This document shows, in pieces, positions 21,722 through 22,028 of a DNA stretch of 22,028 bases. This stretch comes from a virus. The translations under genes and the position numbers were made by a program. The first letter of the stretch is position 1. Each line of letters begins with the position of its first letter. Where the stretch lies: positions 1 through 22,028 of IMG/VR virus record IMGVR_UViG_3300037540_000032. One strand, written 5' to 3'. The notes under the pieces were generated by a model, which saw only the letters and a list, made by a program, of their open reading frames with translations, made no database searches and was not told the DNA's origin.

Positions 21722-22028
21722 ATGGATATTGATATAGACTGCAGTGGAGATTTCGAGCCGGAAAAGATATTCCCGAATGCAGTTCGTGCTTCAATGATTC
21801 AAAAAGATAAACTGCTAAAACATAACGCTGGCATATATTTCCAAAAAATACCAAAAGATTCTATTACTGGATTTTCTGCTATCCCCTATAAAGAAGCAGA
21901 AGATCTAGGCTATATGAAAATAGATTTCCTACACCTCCCGAGTGTTCTTGATTATTTTGATTCCAAACAAGATATTAGAACACTTATGCACAAAGAACCA
22001 GATTGGAAGCTTCTTAGAAAAGAATCAA
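21722..22028 (+). CDS. DnaE/C-family polymerase palm-like fragment (catalytic-aspartate half), 3'-truncated
   Basis: The frame is open from the stop of the fibre gene to the window end. The first ATG is at 21722 (102 codons visible) without a strong ribosome site. It opens MDIDIDCSGDF, which resembles the catalytic MPDFDVDF of PolIII-alpha. LKHNAGIYFQKIPKDSITGF (32-51) aligns with the DnaE KHAGGVVIAPTKITDF block. EDLGYMKIDFLHL (60-72) aligns with EYAGLVKFDFLGL, which carries the third catalytic Asp, here Asp68. The following EPDWKLLRKES fits the DnaE IPLDD...FDMLQRSET segment. About 100 residues normally present between the first two blocks are missing. It begins almost exactly where the fragment at 11092-11691 ends in the DnaE alignment. 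Similarity is by eye; the 3' part is outside the window. Confidence 0.55.
   Translation, partial: MDIDIDCSGDFEPEKIFPNAVRASMIQKDKLLKHNAGIYFQKIPKDSITGFSAIPYKEAEDLGYMKIDFLHLPSVLDYFDSKQDIRTLMHKEPDWKLLRKES

Overview
This 22 kb window is part of an AT-rich T4-like myovirus genome, probably a marine or otherwise environmental lineage well diverged from T4. All recognisable genes lie on the + strand, packed tightly with many ATGA/TAATG start-stop overlaps. The assignment rests on several T4 core replication and recombination proteins (gp32, UvsX, UvsY, UvsW, gp44, gp62), T4-type late promoter boxes (TATAAATA or one-base variants), and modular tail-fibre genes. No tRNA, CRISPR array, integrase or insertion sequence was seen.

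Layout. (1) 1-4390: two consecutive tail-fibre/adhesin genes. The first lacks its 5' end in this window. They share near-identical repeat modules but have different receptor-type domains. (2) 4391-6604: a leader with a strong promoter and a probable autoregulatory RNA pseudoknot, then gene 32 (ssDNA-binding protein) and uvsX (recombinase). (3) 6605-10218: a second sigma70-like promoter, a Pol-beta-type nucleotidyltransferase, an unidentified gene that looks interrupted by an in-frame TAA, then uvsY (recombination mediator) and uvsW (helicase). (4) 10205-12441: a third promoter of the same architecture, four small genes (three unidentified; one resembling the first half of a C-family/DnaE polymerase palm) and a GroES/gp31-like co-chaperonin. 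(5) 12454-15496: gp44, two unidentified genes, gp62 and a zinc-finger protein. (6) 15498-21694: a late-promoter-driven structural block with two baseplate-attached fibre-like proteins, a small unidentified protein, and a peptidase-U32-like iron-sulphur enzyme. (7) 21722 to the end: a partial ORF that appears to carry the catalytic-aspartate half of a DnaE-like palm, complementary to the fragment at 11.1-11.7 kb.

How it works together. gp32, UvsX, UvsY and UvsW form the T4-type machinery for presynaptic filament assembly, strand exchange and branch processing, here gathered in about 6 kb. gp44 and gp62 form the clamp loader. Early-type genes sit behind promoters built as TTGAWT-N14-TGn-TATAWT, while the fibre genes sit behind late boxes, which suggests T4-like temporal regulation. 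The points most worth following up are the split DnaE-like palm, the gene-32 pseudoknot leader, the in-frame stop upstream of uvsY, and the U32-like enzyme inside a tail operon.
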